Part shown: in pieces, positions 45,329-57,541 of the stretch | How positions within the stretch are numbered: position 1 is the stretch's first letter | How the letters are laid out: every line of letters begins with the position of its first letter | Assembly: GCA_030949985.1 (NCBI GenBank) | Contig: JAUZRX010000049.1 | Location: 1 to 64,000 of the forward strand | DNA: 64,000 nucleotides | Reading direction: 5' to 3' | DNA from: Acidobacteriota bacterium | GTDB lineage: Bacteria; Acidobacteriota; Polarisedimenticolia; J045 | Made by a program: the position numbers and the translations under genes | The notes under the pieces: generated by a model | Databases searched by the model: none | Told to the model about the DNA's origin: nothing | The model's input: the letters and a program-made list of their open reading frames with translations, nothing else

Positions 45329-45404
45329 TGGTAGGCCCGGCAGGACTTGAACCTGCGACCCTCGGATTAGGAATCCGATGCTCTATCCACTGAGCTACGA
45401 GCCC
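45329..45404 (-). tRNA. tRNA-Arg (anticodon CCU)
   Basis: The minus strand folds into a complete cloverleaf: acceptor GGGCTCG with CGGGCCT, D-arm GCTC/GAGC, anticodon stem TCGGA/TCCGA with loop TTCCTAA, variable GGGTC and T-arm GCAGG/CCTGC around TTCAAGT. Anticodon CCT (45371-45369) reads the AGG codon. The 3' CCA is encoded (45331-45329). The first acceptor pair is G-U. Confidence 0.96.
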
Positions 45405-45481
45405 ACCTCAGCAGCGGCTGATACTACGGTGAGGCGTTGGACGGCACAAGCCGGAGCCCCGCCGGCGGGCGGGCCTCCGGC

Positions 45482-45997
45482 TCAGTCGTAGCGCAACAGG
45501 GCATGCACCGCCTCGCCCTCCAGGCGACGGCGCCCCTTGAGGGCCGCCAGTTCGATCACGAAGAGCAGCCCCTGGACCTGCCCCCCCACCCGGCGCACCA
45601 GCCGTGCGGTGGCCGCGGCCGTGCCTCCGGTGGCCAGCAGGTCGTCGACGATCAGCACCCGCCGGCCGGGAGCCAGGGCGTCGGCGTGGATCTCCAGGCT
45701 GTCGGTGCCGTACTCGAGCTGATAGGTTTCGCGCACCGTCTCGGCGGGCAACTTGCCGGGCTTGCGAACCGGTACGAACCCCACGCCCAGGCGCAACGCC
45801 AGGGGCACGCCGAAGATGAAACCCCGAGACTCGATGCCCACGATCACATCCGGGGCCCGGCTCCGGGCCCACTGCTCGAGCTGGTCGACAACGGCCGCCA
45901 GACCCTCGGCATCGGCGAGCAGGGGCGTAATATCACGGAAGAGAATGCCCGGCTTCGGGAAATCGGGAATATCCCGAATCAGCGCACCGATCTCCAT
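45482..45997 (-). CDS. apt: Adenine phosphoribosyltransferase
   Basis: The 171-residue enzyme has the APT start ([20 protein letters not shown]), [20 protein letters not shown] and the PRPP loop [20 protein letters not shown]. It salvages adenine to AMP with PRPP. It lies 12 bases after the acylphosphatase gene on the same strand and probably shares its transcript. Confidence 0.97.
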   Translation of the reverse strand: MEIGALIRDIPDFPKPGILFRDITPLLADAEGLAAVVDQLEQWARSRAPDVIVGIESRGFIFGVPLALRLGVGFVPVRKPGKLPAETVRETYQLEYGTDSLEIHADALAPGRRVLIVDDLLATGGTAAATARLVRRVGGQVQGLLFVIELAALKGRRRLEGEAVHALLRYD

Positions 45998-46009
45998 ACC
46001 CGATCTCCC

Positions 46010-46282
46010 TCAGCGCCGAATCTTGAAGTCCGGGTGATCTCCGAACTCGGCCTCTTCGCTCTCGACCCGGCTGACGCGGGCGTATCGCGCTCCCCGAGAG
46101 AGGTCGAACTCGAATTCCTTGAGCTGTTCCTCGTCGCCCTCGGCATGGACCGCCACCGTCCCGTCGGGAAGATTCTTCACCCAACCGCACACCCCCAGGG
46201 CATCCGCGCAGGTGCAAGTGAAAAAACGGTAGCCCACGCCCTGGACCGTACCGTGAACGACGTACCGGCGAGCGAGCTTCAT
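46010..46282 (-). CDS. Acylphosphatase
   Basis: The 90-residue protein is the normal size. It carries the active-site HGTVQGVGYRFF with the catalytic Arg and the GWVKNLPDGTVAVHAEGDEE block with the catalytic Asn. It hydrolyses acyl phosphates such as carbamoyl phosphate. Two neighbouring Cys residues (CTCAD) are unusual but lie outside the active site. Confidence 0.95.
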   Translation of the reverse strand: MKLARRYVVHGTVQGVGYRFFTCTCADALGVCGWVKNLPDGTVAVHAEGDEEQLKEFEFDLSRGARYARVSRVESEEAEFGDHPDFKIRR

Positions 46283-46915
46283 GGCCAGAACTCCCCTCGG
46301 GCGGCTGGTGACGCCCCCCGGAAGGCGAGAGTATACCGAAGCCCGGTCCCGCGGGGGGAGGCCGCGGCATCTTCACCGCACGAAGCGCCGCCCGGACCTA
46401 CACCGGGGGCTCCAAACGGCCCACACTCTCGTCACAAGGTTCGGATGCCACGAAACACGACCTGACGGTCACCCCGGGGAGGGCGGCCTCAAGGAGCAAC
46501 CAAGACCCCGAGGCCTTACTGCCAGCACCCGAGTCCGAACACTCCTCCCAGACGCTTCGGCTCCTGTTTCCGTCGCCCTCCCCCCCCTCCTCCCGGGGGG
46601 GCTGCTCTTTCTTTCGTTCCCCCGGTCCGGCAGGCAGGTCTGATGAAAGATCCAGTCGAAGCTCTCCTCCGCCAGCACCATGATTCGGATCCTTCACGCC
46701 GCCTCCCGACCTGGGAGCCGGAGCCGGCGGCCATGGCAAACGCGCTGGGCCCGCGCGGGAGCCGACCCTGCAGGTTTCTCGACGAACAGAGCCGGAAGAG
46801 GACGCTCCTCCTCGTCCACGTCGTCCGCGGGGATCCGCCCGATCGCAGCCTGCGCTCCGCCCTCCCGGCCCCCATCCGGCGCGGCACTCTGACGGTCGGC
46901 GCGACTGGAGATCTC
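46283..46915. other. 633-base region without a convincing gene
   Basis: Frames are open on both strands here but are Arg/Gly/Pro-rich and do not overlap known families. The best candidate is a 70-codon minus-strand frame at 46469-46681 (starting MVLAEESFDWIFHQ, with AAGGA eight bases upstream). Its first half looks protein-like but its second half does not. The region may contain a decayed gene. Confidence 0.4.
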
Positions 46916-47653
46916 CTACTCCTCCGAGCGAGGCGGCCCGGTGACGCAGAAGTGAAAGGGCGCCAGAAAGGCCTCCACCGCCGCCACATCCGCGGACGTG
47001 CCGAGCACGTTCAACGATTCCAGCGGTGCATCGGGATCGGGGTCCCTGTTCAGCCATACCGCGAAGCGCACCCGCTCATCGGCCGAACACTCGATCATCT
47101 CCAGCCCCAGCAGCCCATCGATGCTTTCGGCGCCAAAGCGGATCTTGCCCCTCTGACCGGCGTGGAAGATCTCCCCGCCCGGAATCCGGAAGTGACCGTG
47201 GCCGATCGTCTCCCTGACGCGGACCTTTATGCCGGCCTGGCGCAGCGCCCGGGGATCGTCGCTGCGCCCCTCGAAAAAATCCCTCAGTTGCCGGAGGTCT
47301 TCGTTGTCGCGCCCGGCCCGAACGAACTCGATGTAGACCAGCCCCTGGTGGTCGAATCCCTCGCACTGCCCGTCGGGCCCCGGGGCCTGGTCGCTGAGCA
47401 CGACGACTTCGAACAAGCCCAGCGGGGCGGAGAAAGCCGCCGCCGGGTTCAACCCCTCCGGCAGCGCTTCGGCACCGAGGATCTCGAGGGCCTTGGCCGC
47501 ACGCACATCGGGGTCGTTCATCTCCCGGGACATCCGGCGCACGCCGCGGTAGACCCAGACCCCTCCCGCCACCGCAACCACCACCGCGAGGACAACCAGC
47601 GCCAGGCAGCCCCCACCCAGCCACTTCCAGGCACGATTCTTCGACCGGTTCAC
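46916..47653 (-). CDS. Membrane-anchored protein of unknown function
   Basis: The 245-residue product starts at a GTG (47653) with AAGGAG six bases upstream. After a short basic start comes one membrane helix (about residues 11-34, LGGGCLALVVLAVVVAVAGG), then a periplasmic domain with mixed alpha/beta character (FEVVVLSDQAPGPDGQCEGF, MIECSADERVRFAVWLNRDP). No known domain is recognised. It is divergent from rpmB across 244 bases. Confidence 0.65.
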   Translation of the reverse strand: MNRSKNRAWKWLGGGCLALVVLAVVVAVAGGVWVYRGVRRMSREMNDPDVRAAKALEILGAEALPEGLNPAAAFSAPLGLFEVVVLSDQAPGPDGQCEGFDHQGLVYIEFVRAGRDNEDLRQLRDFFEGRSDDPRALRQAGIKVRVRETIGHGHFRIPGGEIFHAGQRGKIRFGAESIDGLLGLEMIECSADERVRFAVWLNRDPDPDAPLESLNVLGTSADVAAVEAFLAPFHFCVTGPPRSEE

Positions 47654-47897
47654 GGCGACTCCTTCCTCGGAACGCCAGTCTACGAGACAACGGGCGACCG
47701 CTTGCAGGGCCGGAGACGACCGTCCGGGCTGAAACCGGTGTCTGCCCCCCTCCCGACGAAACCGGGAAAAAGTCATGACGTCCCCGGAAAAAAGCTGTAT
47801 CATCAGCGGCTGCCAAGGACTTAACAAGAAAGTAAACGCCGATAGGCGCCACCGCGACGCGCCCGCGATCGGCTCCAGCAACTCCCCCGGAGGCACC

Positions 47898-48140
47898 ATG
47901 TCCAGACGTTGCCGCCTGACCGGCAAGGCTCCGCTGACAGGAAACAACGTTTCCCACGCTCACAACAAGACCCGTCGGCGCCAGCTCCCCAACCTGCAGA
48001 CCAAGCGGATCTACGTCCCCGAACTCGGTCGCTGGGTCAAGGTCAAGCTCTCCGCCCGCGCCCTGCGTACGGTGACCCGCAAGGGGCTGATGTCCTTTCT
48101 CGCCGACCAGGGCCTGAAACTCAAGGACGTGACCTGCTGA
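47898..48140 (+). CDS. rpmB: 50S ribosomal protein bL28
   Basis: The 80-residue protein matches bL28 (SRRCRLTGKAPLTGNNVSHA, HNKTRRRQLPNLQTKRIYVP, RWVKVKLSARALRTVTRKGL). The ATG at 47898 has GGAGG upstream. Only one Cys-rich element (RCRLTG and a final Cys) is seen, so a zinc-binding form is not clear. It is convergent with selD. Confidence 0.96.
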   Translation: MSRRCRLTGKAPLTGNNVSHAHNKTRRRQLPNLQTKRIYVPELGRWVKVKLSARALRTVTRKGLMSFLADQGLKLKDVTC

Positions 48141-48153
48141 CAGGCCTGCCGGA

Positions 48154-49440
48154 TCACAGCAGCCTGACCTCCCCCGCCTCCCCGGCGACGCAGCGGCCGA
48201 CCACCCGGGCGGGCGTCAGGGCGCTGCAAAGTCGTCGTGCCCGGTCTTCGCTGCAGGCGACCAGGAGCCCGCCGGAGGTCTGGGGATCGAGGGCCAGATC
48301 CACCCGCAGGGGGTCGGCCCCCTCGGCGATCACCAGGCTTTCGCCCAGGCTCTTCCGGTTTTTGCCGGCCCCTGCGGGCACGAAGCCCTGGGCGGCGGCT
48401 TCGAGAGCTCCATCGAGCAGGGGCAGATCCTTGAGATGCACTTCGATGGCCAGCGACGAGGCCAGGGCCAATTCGGCCCCATGGCCGGCCAGGCCGAATC
48501 CGGTGACATCGGTGACGGCAGTGGGCTCGGCCTGCCGGGCGGCCTCGGCGGCCCGCCGGTTGAGCGTGGCCATCGAGCGCACGGCCCGGGAGAGGTGACC
48601 CGGTTCCACCACCCCGCCCTTGGCGGCGGTGGTGATCACTCCCGTTCCCAAAGCCTTGGTCAGCACCAGCCAGTCGCCGGGCCGGGCCCCGCCATTGCGC
48701 CAGATCCGCCGTGGATCCACCTTGCCGGTCACCGCCAGGCCATAGAGCAGCTCGGCCCCCTCGACCGTATGGCCGCCGGCGAGCACCGCCCCCGCCTCGG
48801 CGAGAGCGTCGAGTCCTCCCCGGAGGATCTCCTTGAGCACCTGTCGCCCGGTGGTGGCCAGGGGAAAGGAAACCAGGTTCATCCCCGCCAGGGGTGTGCC
48901 CCCCATGGCGTAGACGTCCGACAGGGCATTGGCCGCGGCGATACGTCCGAAGGTGAAGGGGTCGTCCACCATCGGCGGAAAGAAATCCACCGTGTGGATC
49001 AGACCGAGATCGTCATCGATCCGTACCACTCCCGCATCGTCGGCGGTTTCGATGCCCACCAGCAGGTCTTCCGACTGCACCCTCGGCAGTCCGCAGAGAA
49101 TGGTGTCGAGCACTCCCTTGGCCAGTTTCGCGCCACAGCCCCCGTAGGCGCTGGCCCGGGTCAGACCGGCCTCGACCGGCGGCTCCGCGGCGGCGAGGCG
49201 GGTCGGCAGCCAGGCGCCGGCGGCGGCCCTGAACACCGCCTCGGGAGCCAGCCCCTCCTCGGCGAGCAGGGATTCGAGACGCAGAGCGTCACGGCGACCG
49301 ATCTCCAGCACCACGCCGCACTCGGAGCTGACGGCCCGGGGTGCGGGCAGCACATCCACGTCGAGCCCGGCCTGCCGGGCCAGGCGCTCGGCCTGCAGAA
49401 CCTTCTGAACCGTGCCGAAGACCACCAGGAGTTCCCTCAT
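48154..49440 (-). CDS. selD: Selenide, water dikinase SelD with N-terminal DUF3343 domain
   Basis: Residues 1-75 are a DUF3343 domain (LVVFGTVQKVLQAERLARQA and the conserved Cys41 in SSECG), a small putative selenium or sulfur carrier. Residues ~93-428 are SelD: GGCGAKL with catalytic Cys102 and Lys105, metal-binding ADDAGVVRIDDD, ANALSDVYAMGGTPLAGMNL, VTDVTGFGLAGHG and DPQTSGGLLVAC. SelD makes selenophosphate from selenide and ATP, the selenium donor for selenocysteine and 2-selenouridine. The active-site residue is Cys, not Sec. It overlaps the desulfurase-like gene by four bases and is the last gene of the selenium operon. Confidence 0.96.
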   Translation of the reverse strand: MRELLVVFGTVQKVLQAERLARQAGLDVDVLPAPRAVSSECGVVLEIGRRDALRLESLLAEEGLAPEAVFRAAAGAWLPTRLAAAEPPVEAGLTRASAYGGCGAKLAKGVLDTILCGLPRVQSEDLLVGIETADDAGVVRIDDDLGLIHTVDFFPPMVDDPFTFGRIAAANALSDVYAMGGTPLAGMNLVSFPLATTGRQVLKEILRGGLDALAEAGAVLAGGHTVEGAELLYGLAVTGKVDPRRIWRNGGARPGDWLVLTKALGTGVITTAAKGGVVEPGHLSRAVRSMATLNRRAAEAARQAEPTAVTDVTGFGLAGHGAELALASSLAIEVHLKDLPLLDGALEAAAQGFVPAGAGKNRKSLGESLVIAEGADPLRVDLALDPQTSGGLLVACSEDRARRLCSALTPARVVGRCVAGEAGEVRLL

Positions 49441-50591
49441 CGACCCTTCTCCCGCGTCCGGATCTCGAGAGCCTCGACCAGGCGCTCACAGTCGGCGGAG
49501 GTCGCCAGCGGACCCGGGGAGGCCCGCAGGGTGCCGGCCGGGAAGGTGCCCAGGCACCGATGAGCGGCCGGAGCGCAATGCAATCCCGCCCGCAACGCCA
49601 GCCCCTGTTCCCGATCGAGCCAGGCCGCCAACTCGCCGTTGTCCTCGCCATCGACGGTGAACGAGACGATTGCCACCGCGTCGTCTCCGGGCCGAAGACC
49701 GTGGAGCCGCACACCTGGAATCCGGGCCAGCCGGGTTCGCATGTCAGCGGCCAACTCGCGGGTGCGCCGACCGGGCTCGTCGCCCCCCTGCTCTTCGAAC
49801 CAGTCCAGGGCGGCCCCCAGCCCCGCAATGCCTGCCGTGTTGGGAGTTCCCGGCTCGAGGGCGTCGGGCCACAGATCAGGCATGTCTTCACTCTCCGAAC
49901 GGGAACCCGTCCCGCCACGCAGGAAGGGGCCGAGGGCGCGATCTTCGCCGAGCAGAAGCAGCCCCAGCCCCGGGGGACCGAGCAGCCCCTTGTGGGCCGA
50001 GGCCACGAACGCCGCGACCCCCGAGTCATCGAAGGTGAAAGGTCGGCTGCCGGCGGTCTGGGCCCCGTCCACCACCAGTGGCACGGGGGCGATGCGTCGC
50101 GCGATCTCCTCGACCGGCTGCACCAGGCCCGAAACGTTGGAGGCGTGGGCGATGACCACCAGGTCGGTGGGTCGGGCCCGGCAACCCTGCTGCACCGTCT
50201 CCGGGTCCAGGGCGCCGCCCTCTCCACCGGCCAGAACCTCGACATCGAGCGCCCGCCGACGTTCCAGGTGGCGCAGAGGACGCATGACCGCGTTGTGTTC
50301 CAGGGCGGAGACCAGCACGCGGCCGCCCCGGGGAAGCCAGGCGGTCAGCAACGCGTTGAGCCAGTAGGTCGCGCCCGGACCGAAGAAGAGTCGTTCGGTG
50401 GCGCAGCCGAAGAATCGGGCAGCGGCCGCGCGCACGGATTCGATCCGGCGCGCCGCGGCCAGGCTCAACCGGTGACCACCCCGCCCAGGGTTTCCCGCTT
50501 CCTGCTCGAGGAAACGGGCCATGGCCGCAGCGACCCCCGGGGCCTTGGGGAAAGCCGTGGCGGCGTGATCGAGGTAGGTCGGCCCGCTCAT
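49437..50591 (-). CDS. Class V aminotransferase: cysteine desulfurase/selenocysteine-lyase-like
   Basis: The 384-residue PLP enzyme begins with YLDHAATAFPKAPGV, has VSALEHNAVMRPLR (PLP-stacking His), VVDGAQTAGSRPF, the PLP lysine K201 in SAHKGLLGPPG, and a catalytic Cys339 in RAGLHCAPAAHR. It would take sulfur or selenium from cysteine or selenocysteine as a persulfide/perselenide. Its position between yedF and selD, with four-base overlaps on both sides, suggests its job is delivering selenium to SelD. Sequence alone does not prove selenium preference. Confidence 0.9.
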   Translation of the reverse strand: MSGPTYLDHAATAFPKAPGVAAAMARFLEQEAGNPGRGGHRLSLAAARRIESVRAAAARFFGCATERLFFGPGATYWLNALLTAWLPRGGRVLVSALEHNAVMRPLRHLERRRALDVEVLAGGEGGALDPETVQQGCRARPTDLVVIAHASNVSGLVQPVEEIARRIAPVPLVVDGAQTAGSRPFTFDDSGVAAFVASAHKGLLGPPGLGLLLLGEDRALGPFLRGGTGSRSESEDMPDLWPDALEPGTPNTAGIAGLGAALDWFEEQGGDEPGRRTRELAADMRTRLARIPGVRLHGLRPGDDAVAIVSFTVDGEDNGELAAWLDREQGLALRAGLHCAPAAHRCLGTFPAGTLRASPGPLATSADCERLVEALEIRTREKGR

Positions 50592-51187
50592 GGGCGCACC
50601 GTGGCTCCTGCTCCGGCCAGCACGGTGGCGATTTCCAGCATGTCGGTGACACGTCCCACCCGCAGTTTCTCGGCCAGGGAGTAAAAGTTGAGGCAGGTGC
50701 CGCAGGCGATCACCTCGGTTCCCGCGCGCTCGAGAGCGAGGATGTCCTCGAGCAGGGGTGAGCCCTCGCAGCAGAGCTTGACCCCCGCGTTGTAGAAGAG
50801 CGCGGTTTCGGGAGGCCGTTCGAGCTGAAGCTGGGTCTTGATCAACGACCGCAAGAGCAACGCCCCCAGCTCGGGATCGCCCTGACCCATGCGATCGGAA
50901 CCCACCTGCAGCACCAGGGGGCCGCCGGGGACGCAGGAAATCTCGGCCTCGGGCTCCGGTTCGGGCCGGGCGTCGTCGGCGACGCGGATCTCGAGCAGGA
51001 AGCCCCCTTCTTCCAGCGGCCGTTCCTCCACCTCGGCACCCCGGGAGGCGGCAAAGCGGGTGATGTTGGAGCGGGCCAGCTCGTCGGCGACTTTCAGCCG
51101 CAGCCGGCGCTCACCTTCATCGAGCCAGCGCCGGAGTTCCAACACGGGCCCCGGGCAGGCCAGTCCCCTCAGGTCCAGGTCCTTCAT
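50588..51187 (-). CDS. yedF: Selenium-metabolism sulfurtransferase-like protein YedF
   Basis: The 199-residue protein has a TusA/SirA-like N-terminal domain (DLDLRGLACPGPVLELRR, with the CPxP motif) and a DsrE-like C-terminal domain (TALFYNAGVKLCCEGSPLLE, VIACGTCLNFYSL). This two-domain form is the YedF family that co-occurs with selD. It probably relays selenium or sulfur on its cysteines. The ATG at 51187 has GGAG six bases upstream; an upstream in-frame GTG at 51199 would place that GGAG inside the gene. It overlaps the desulfurase-like gene by four bases. Confidence 0.93.
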   Translation of the reverse strand: MKDLDLRGLACPGPVLELRRWLDEGERRLRLKVADELARSNITRFAASRGAEVEERPLEEGGFLLEIRVADDARPEPEPEAEISCVPGGPLVLQVGSDRMGQGDPELGALLLRSLIKTQLQLERPPETALFYNAGVKLCCEGSPLLEDILALERAGTEVIACGTCLNFYSLAEKLRVGRVTDMLEIATVLAGAGATVRP

Positions 51188-51247
51188 GATTGGCTCCACT
51201 TCGTGGAAAGAGGCACACCGGGCGGTGCCGCTGGAGCGCGCCGGGGC

Positions 51248-51481
51248 TCAGCGCCGCCGGGCGGCCCGGGCGACGAGGTGCGGCAGAACCGGGGTCCAGG
51301 GCCAGCGCAGCGGCCCCCGACGCGCCACGAGGCGTGTTCCCAGCCAGACGCTGAATTCACCGGGCGCACCTTGAACCACCTCCACCTCGACACCGAGCTT
51401 TTCGCGCAGCAGTGCCGCCACACGGGCGGCGCGGGGCCGAAAGCCTCACTGCTCGCAGTAGCGAATCGTCACCGGTTGCAT
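51248..51481 (-). CDS. SelW-like (Rdx family) selenoprotein with in-frame UGA/selenocysteine
   Basis: Reading the TGA at 51448-51446 as selenocysteine (U) gives 77 residues starting MQPVTIRYCEQ-U-GFRPRA, then RVAALLREKLGVEVEVVQGA, PGEFSVWLGTRLVARRG and a basic tail. This is the thioredoxin-like SelW/SelT/SelH plan: a beta strand, the redox CxxU motif (C9, U12), a helix, and a Gly-Phe-x-V strand followed by a second strand with GTRLV. The first TGA would leave only 11 residues, whereas the frame after it is open for 65 codons. A hairpin just behind the UGA fits the bacterial SECIS model. The gene opens the selenium operon, 60 bases before yedF. SelW-type proteins are thought to act in redox defence. 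Confidence 0.88.
51414..51448 (-). promoter_or_regulatory. Bacterial SECIS element (selenocysteine insertion hairpin) with its UGA
   Basis: On the minus strand, after the UGA (51448-51446), a perfect 6-base stem GCCGCC (51430-51425)/GGCGGC (51419-51414) closes the loop CGTGT (51424-51420). The loop begins 22 bases after the UGA and has G as its second base. Published bacterial SECIS rules ask for a loop 16-37 bases downstream with G in one of its first two positions, so the fit is good. SelB would bind here. Confidence 0.75.
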
Positions 51482-51544
51482 CGCTTCACGCTTTCTCGCT
51501 CACCCAGGGGGGAGACGCCCCCCGAGGACATTCAGCCGCCCCCG

Positions 51545-51603
51545 ATTATGCCCCAGCCCCGGGCACCAGGCTCCTGGGAACCGCAAGCGGCCTCGGGCAT
51601 AAT
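51545..51603. promoter_or_regulatory. Mirror-image GGGCATAAT elements between the selenium operon and the DUF368 gene
   Basis: GGGCATAAT occurs on the plus strand at 51595-51603 and identically on the minus strand at 51553-51545, facing outward with 41 bases between. CATAAT could be the -10 box of each divergent promoter, but the -35 regions are poor. It may instead be a shared operator. Confidence 0.4.
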
Positions 51604-51691
51604 GCGCCCGGCCCAGGCGGCGACCGTACGCCCCCCGGAGAACCGGGACGACCGCCGCCCACGAAGGGCCGGCCAAGGAGGCAACCGGGGC

Positions 51692-52693
51692 ATGATGACC
51701 TTTGTCGACGGCGTGCTGATTGGCATCGCCAACATCATTCCCGGGGTTTCCGGCGGCACCTTCGCGCTGATTCTCGGGATTTTCGACCGCCTGGTGGGGG
51801 CGATCAACAACCTCTCGCCCCGCACGTTCCAGGTCGCCCTGGACGCGCTCAGAAGACGCTTCGACAGCGCCTCACGCCAGGCACTGGCCGCCGAGTGGCG
51901 GCGCCTCGACGCGGGTTTTCTCGTTCTGCTGGGACTGGGCGCGGTGGTGGCGATTCTTTCCTGTTCGTTCCTGATCGACTACCTGCTCAAGGTCCACTAC
52001 TCCCCTACCCTGGCCTTCTTCATCGGCCTGATTCTGCCCTCGGTGTGGATCCCCTGGTCGATGATGGAGCCGCGCGGAATGCGGCTGGGCTGGGCCCTGC
52101 CGGGGGTGGCCCTGACCCTGGGGATCTCCCTGGTTGCACCGGGAGCCGGTGGTGGCACGGACAACCTGCTCGTCGCTTTTCTCGCCGGAGCGATCGCCAT
52201 CAGCGCGATGATCCTGCCCGGTATCAGCGGCTCCTACGTGCTGCTGGTCATGGGCCAGTACCAGGTAATGCTGAACAAGCTCACCGGTTTTCAGCGAGGC
52301 CTGGCCGATGGCCGGATCGACCTGGGAGCGCTGGCCTGGCTGCTGAGCCTCGTGACCGGCCTGGCGGTGGGTATCGTGCTCTTCGCCCGTCTGCTCAACT
52401 ACCTGCTCGACCACCGCCGCAGCGCCACGATGGCCTTCCTGATCGGACTGCTGATCGGCAGCCTGTGGGTCTTGTGGCCGTTCAAGGAAATCGCGGCCGG
52501 TGCCGCGGTGACCGGCCGCGACGGGGAGGTCAAGCAGGAGATCCGCATCGCCACCGCCCCCAACCGGCTGCCCGAGACGGGAGCCGAGTTGGCCCTGGCC
52601 ACGGCCGCCCTGGCGGCGGGGCTGGTCGGCTCGGGCGGGCTGATCGCCCTGGGCCGGCGGCGCCGCGAGGGCCGCCGGGAGGAGGGGGCATGA
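51692..52693 (+). CDS. DUF368 (PopT) polyprenyl-phosphate translocase
   Basis: The 333-residue integral membrane protein opens with the family signature DGVLIGIANIIPGVSGGTFA and has a second SAMILPGISGSYVLLVMGQY block, the inverted-repeat pattern of DUF368. Members of this family recycle undecaprenyl phosphate across the inner membrane for cell-wall and polysaccharide synthesis. At least eight membrane helices are visible. AAGGAGG lies ten bases before the ATG at 51692. It overlaps lspA by four bases. Confidence 0.9.
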   Translation: MMTFVDGVLIGIANIIPGVSGGTFALILGIFDRLVGAINNLSPRTFQVALDALRRRFDSASRQALAAEWRRLDAGFLVLLGLGAVVAILSCSFLIDYLLKVHYSPTLAFFIGLILPSVWIPWSMMEPRGMRLGWALPGVALTLGISLVAPGAGGGTDNLLVAFLAGAIAISAMILPGISGSYVLLVMGQYQVMLNKLTGFQRGLADGRIDLGALAWLLSLVTGLAVGIVLFARLLNYLLDHRRSATMAFLIGLLIGSLWVLWPFKEIAAGAAVTGRDGEVKQEIRIATAPNRLPETGAELALATAALAAGLVGSGGLIALGRRRREGRREEGA

Positions 52694-53196
52694 CCGGCGC
52701 CCGGCGCATCACCTTCGTGCTTTCCGTGATCGTCGCCTGTGTGACGATCGACCAGTTGACCAAGGTCGCGGCCAAGGCGGGCCTGGCGGGCCGCGCGCCG
52801 ATCACTTTTCTCGGTGACTTCTTCCGACTGCACTACGCCGAGAACCCCGGAGCGATCCTCAGCCTGGGAGCTTTTCTCCCCCAGCAGGCCCGGTTCTGGG
52901 TCTTCGTGGTCTTCGTCGGGGCCGTGCTGGCGGTGATGCTGGTGCTCTGCCTGGGCCGCTGGCCCCTGTCGACCCAGGAAGTGCTGGGTTTCTCGCTGAT
53001 CATTGGCGGCGGCTCGAGCAATCTCGCCGACCGCATCCGTCATGACGGCCTGGTGACCGATTTCATGAACATCGGTGTCGGCGGCCTGCGGACGGGGATC
53101 TTCAACGTGGCCGACGTGGCCATCCTCGCCGGGGCCGGCCTGCTGATCTGGTGGGAGTTCGTGGTCAAGCCCCGCCGGAAGCGGGCGGAAAAGTAG
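52690..53196 (+). CDS. lspA: Lipoprotein signal peptidase (signal peptidase II)
   Basis: The 168-residue enzyme has four membrane helices and the LspA motifs VTIDQLTKV, the AENPGAILSL loop, SSNLADRIRHDGLVTDFMN with one catalytic Asp, and FNVADVAILAG with the other. It removes signal peptides from prolipoproteins such as the binding protein at 10951. The ATG overlaps the DUF368 stop (ATGA). The usual GN in the third motif is SN here. Confidence 0.95.
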   Translation: MTGARRITFVLSVIVACVTIDQLTKVAAKAGLAGRAPITFLGDFFRLHYAENPGAILSLGAFLPQQARFWVFVVFVGAVLAVMLVLCLGRWPLSTQEVLGFSLIIGGGSSNLADRIRHDGLVTDFMNIGVGGLRTGIFNVADVAILAGAGLLIWWEFVVKPRRKRAEK

Positions 53197-53205
53197 GTGG
53201 GGCTG

Positions 53206-57530
<4,325 letters not shown>

Positions 57531-57541
57531 GTTCGTGAAAC

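Noticed and set aside
51184-51423. Minus-strand 79-codon frame with an ATG start over the selenoprotein region
   Set aside because: It is in a different frame from the selenoprotein. Its product (Trp/Arg/Pro/Ser-rich) has no domain, whereas the frame read through the UGA gives a SelW-like protein.
51203-51691. Upstream extension of the DUF368 gene on the plus strand
   Set aside because: It is antisense to the selenoprotein gene and not hydrophobic. The family signature starts at the ATG at 51692 after AAGGAGG.
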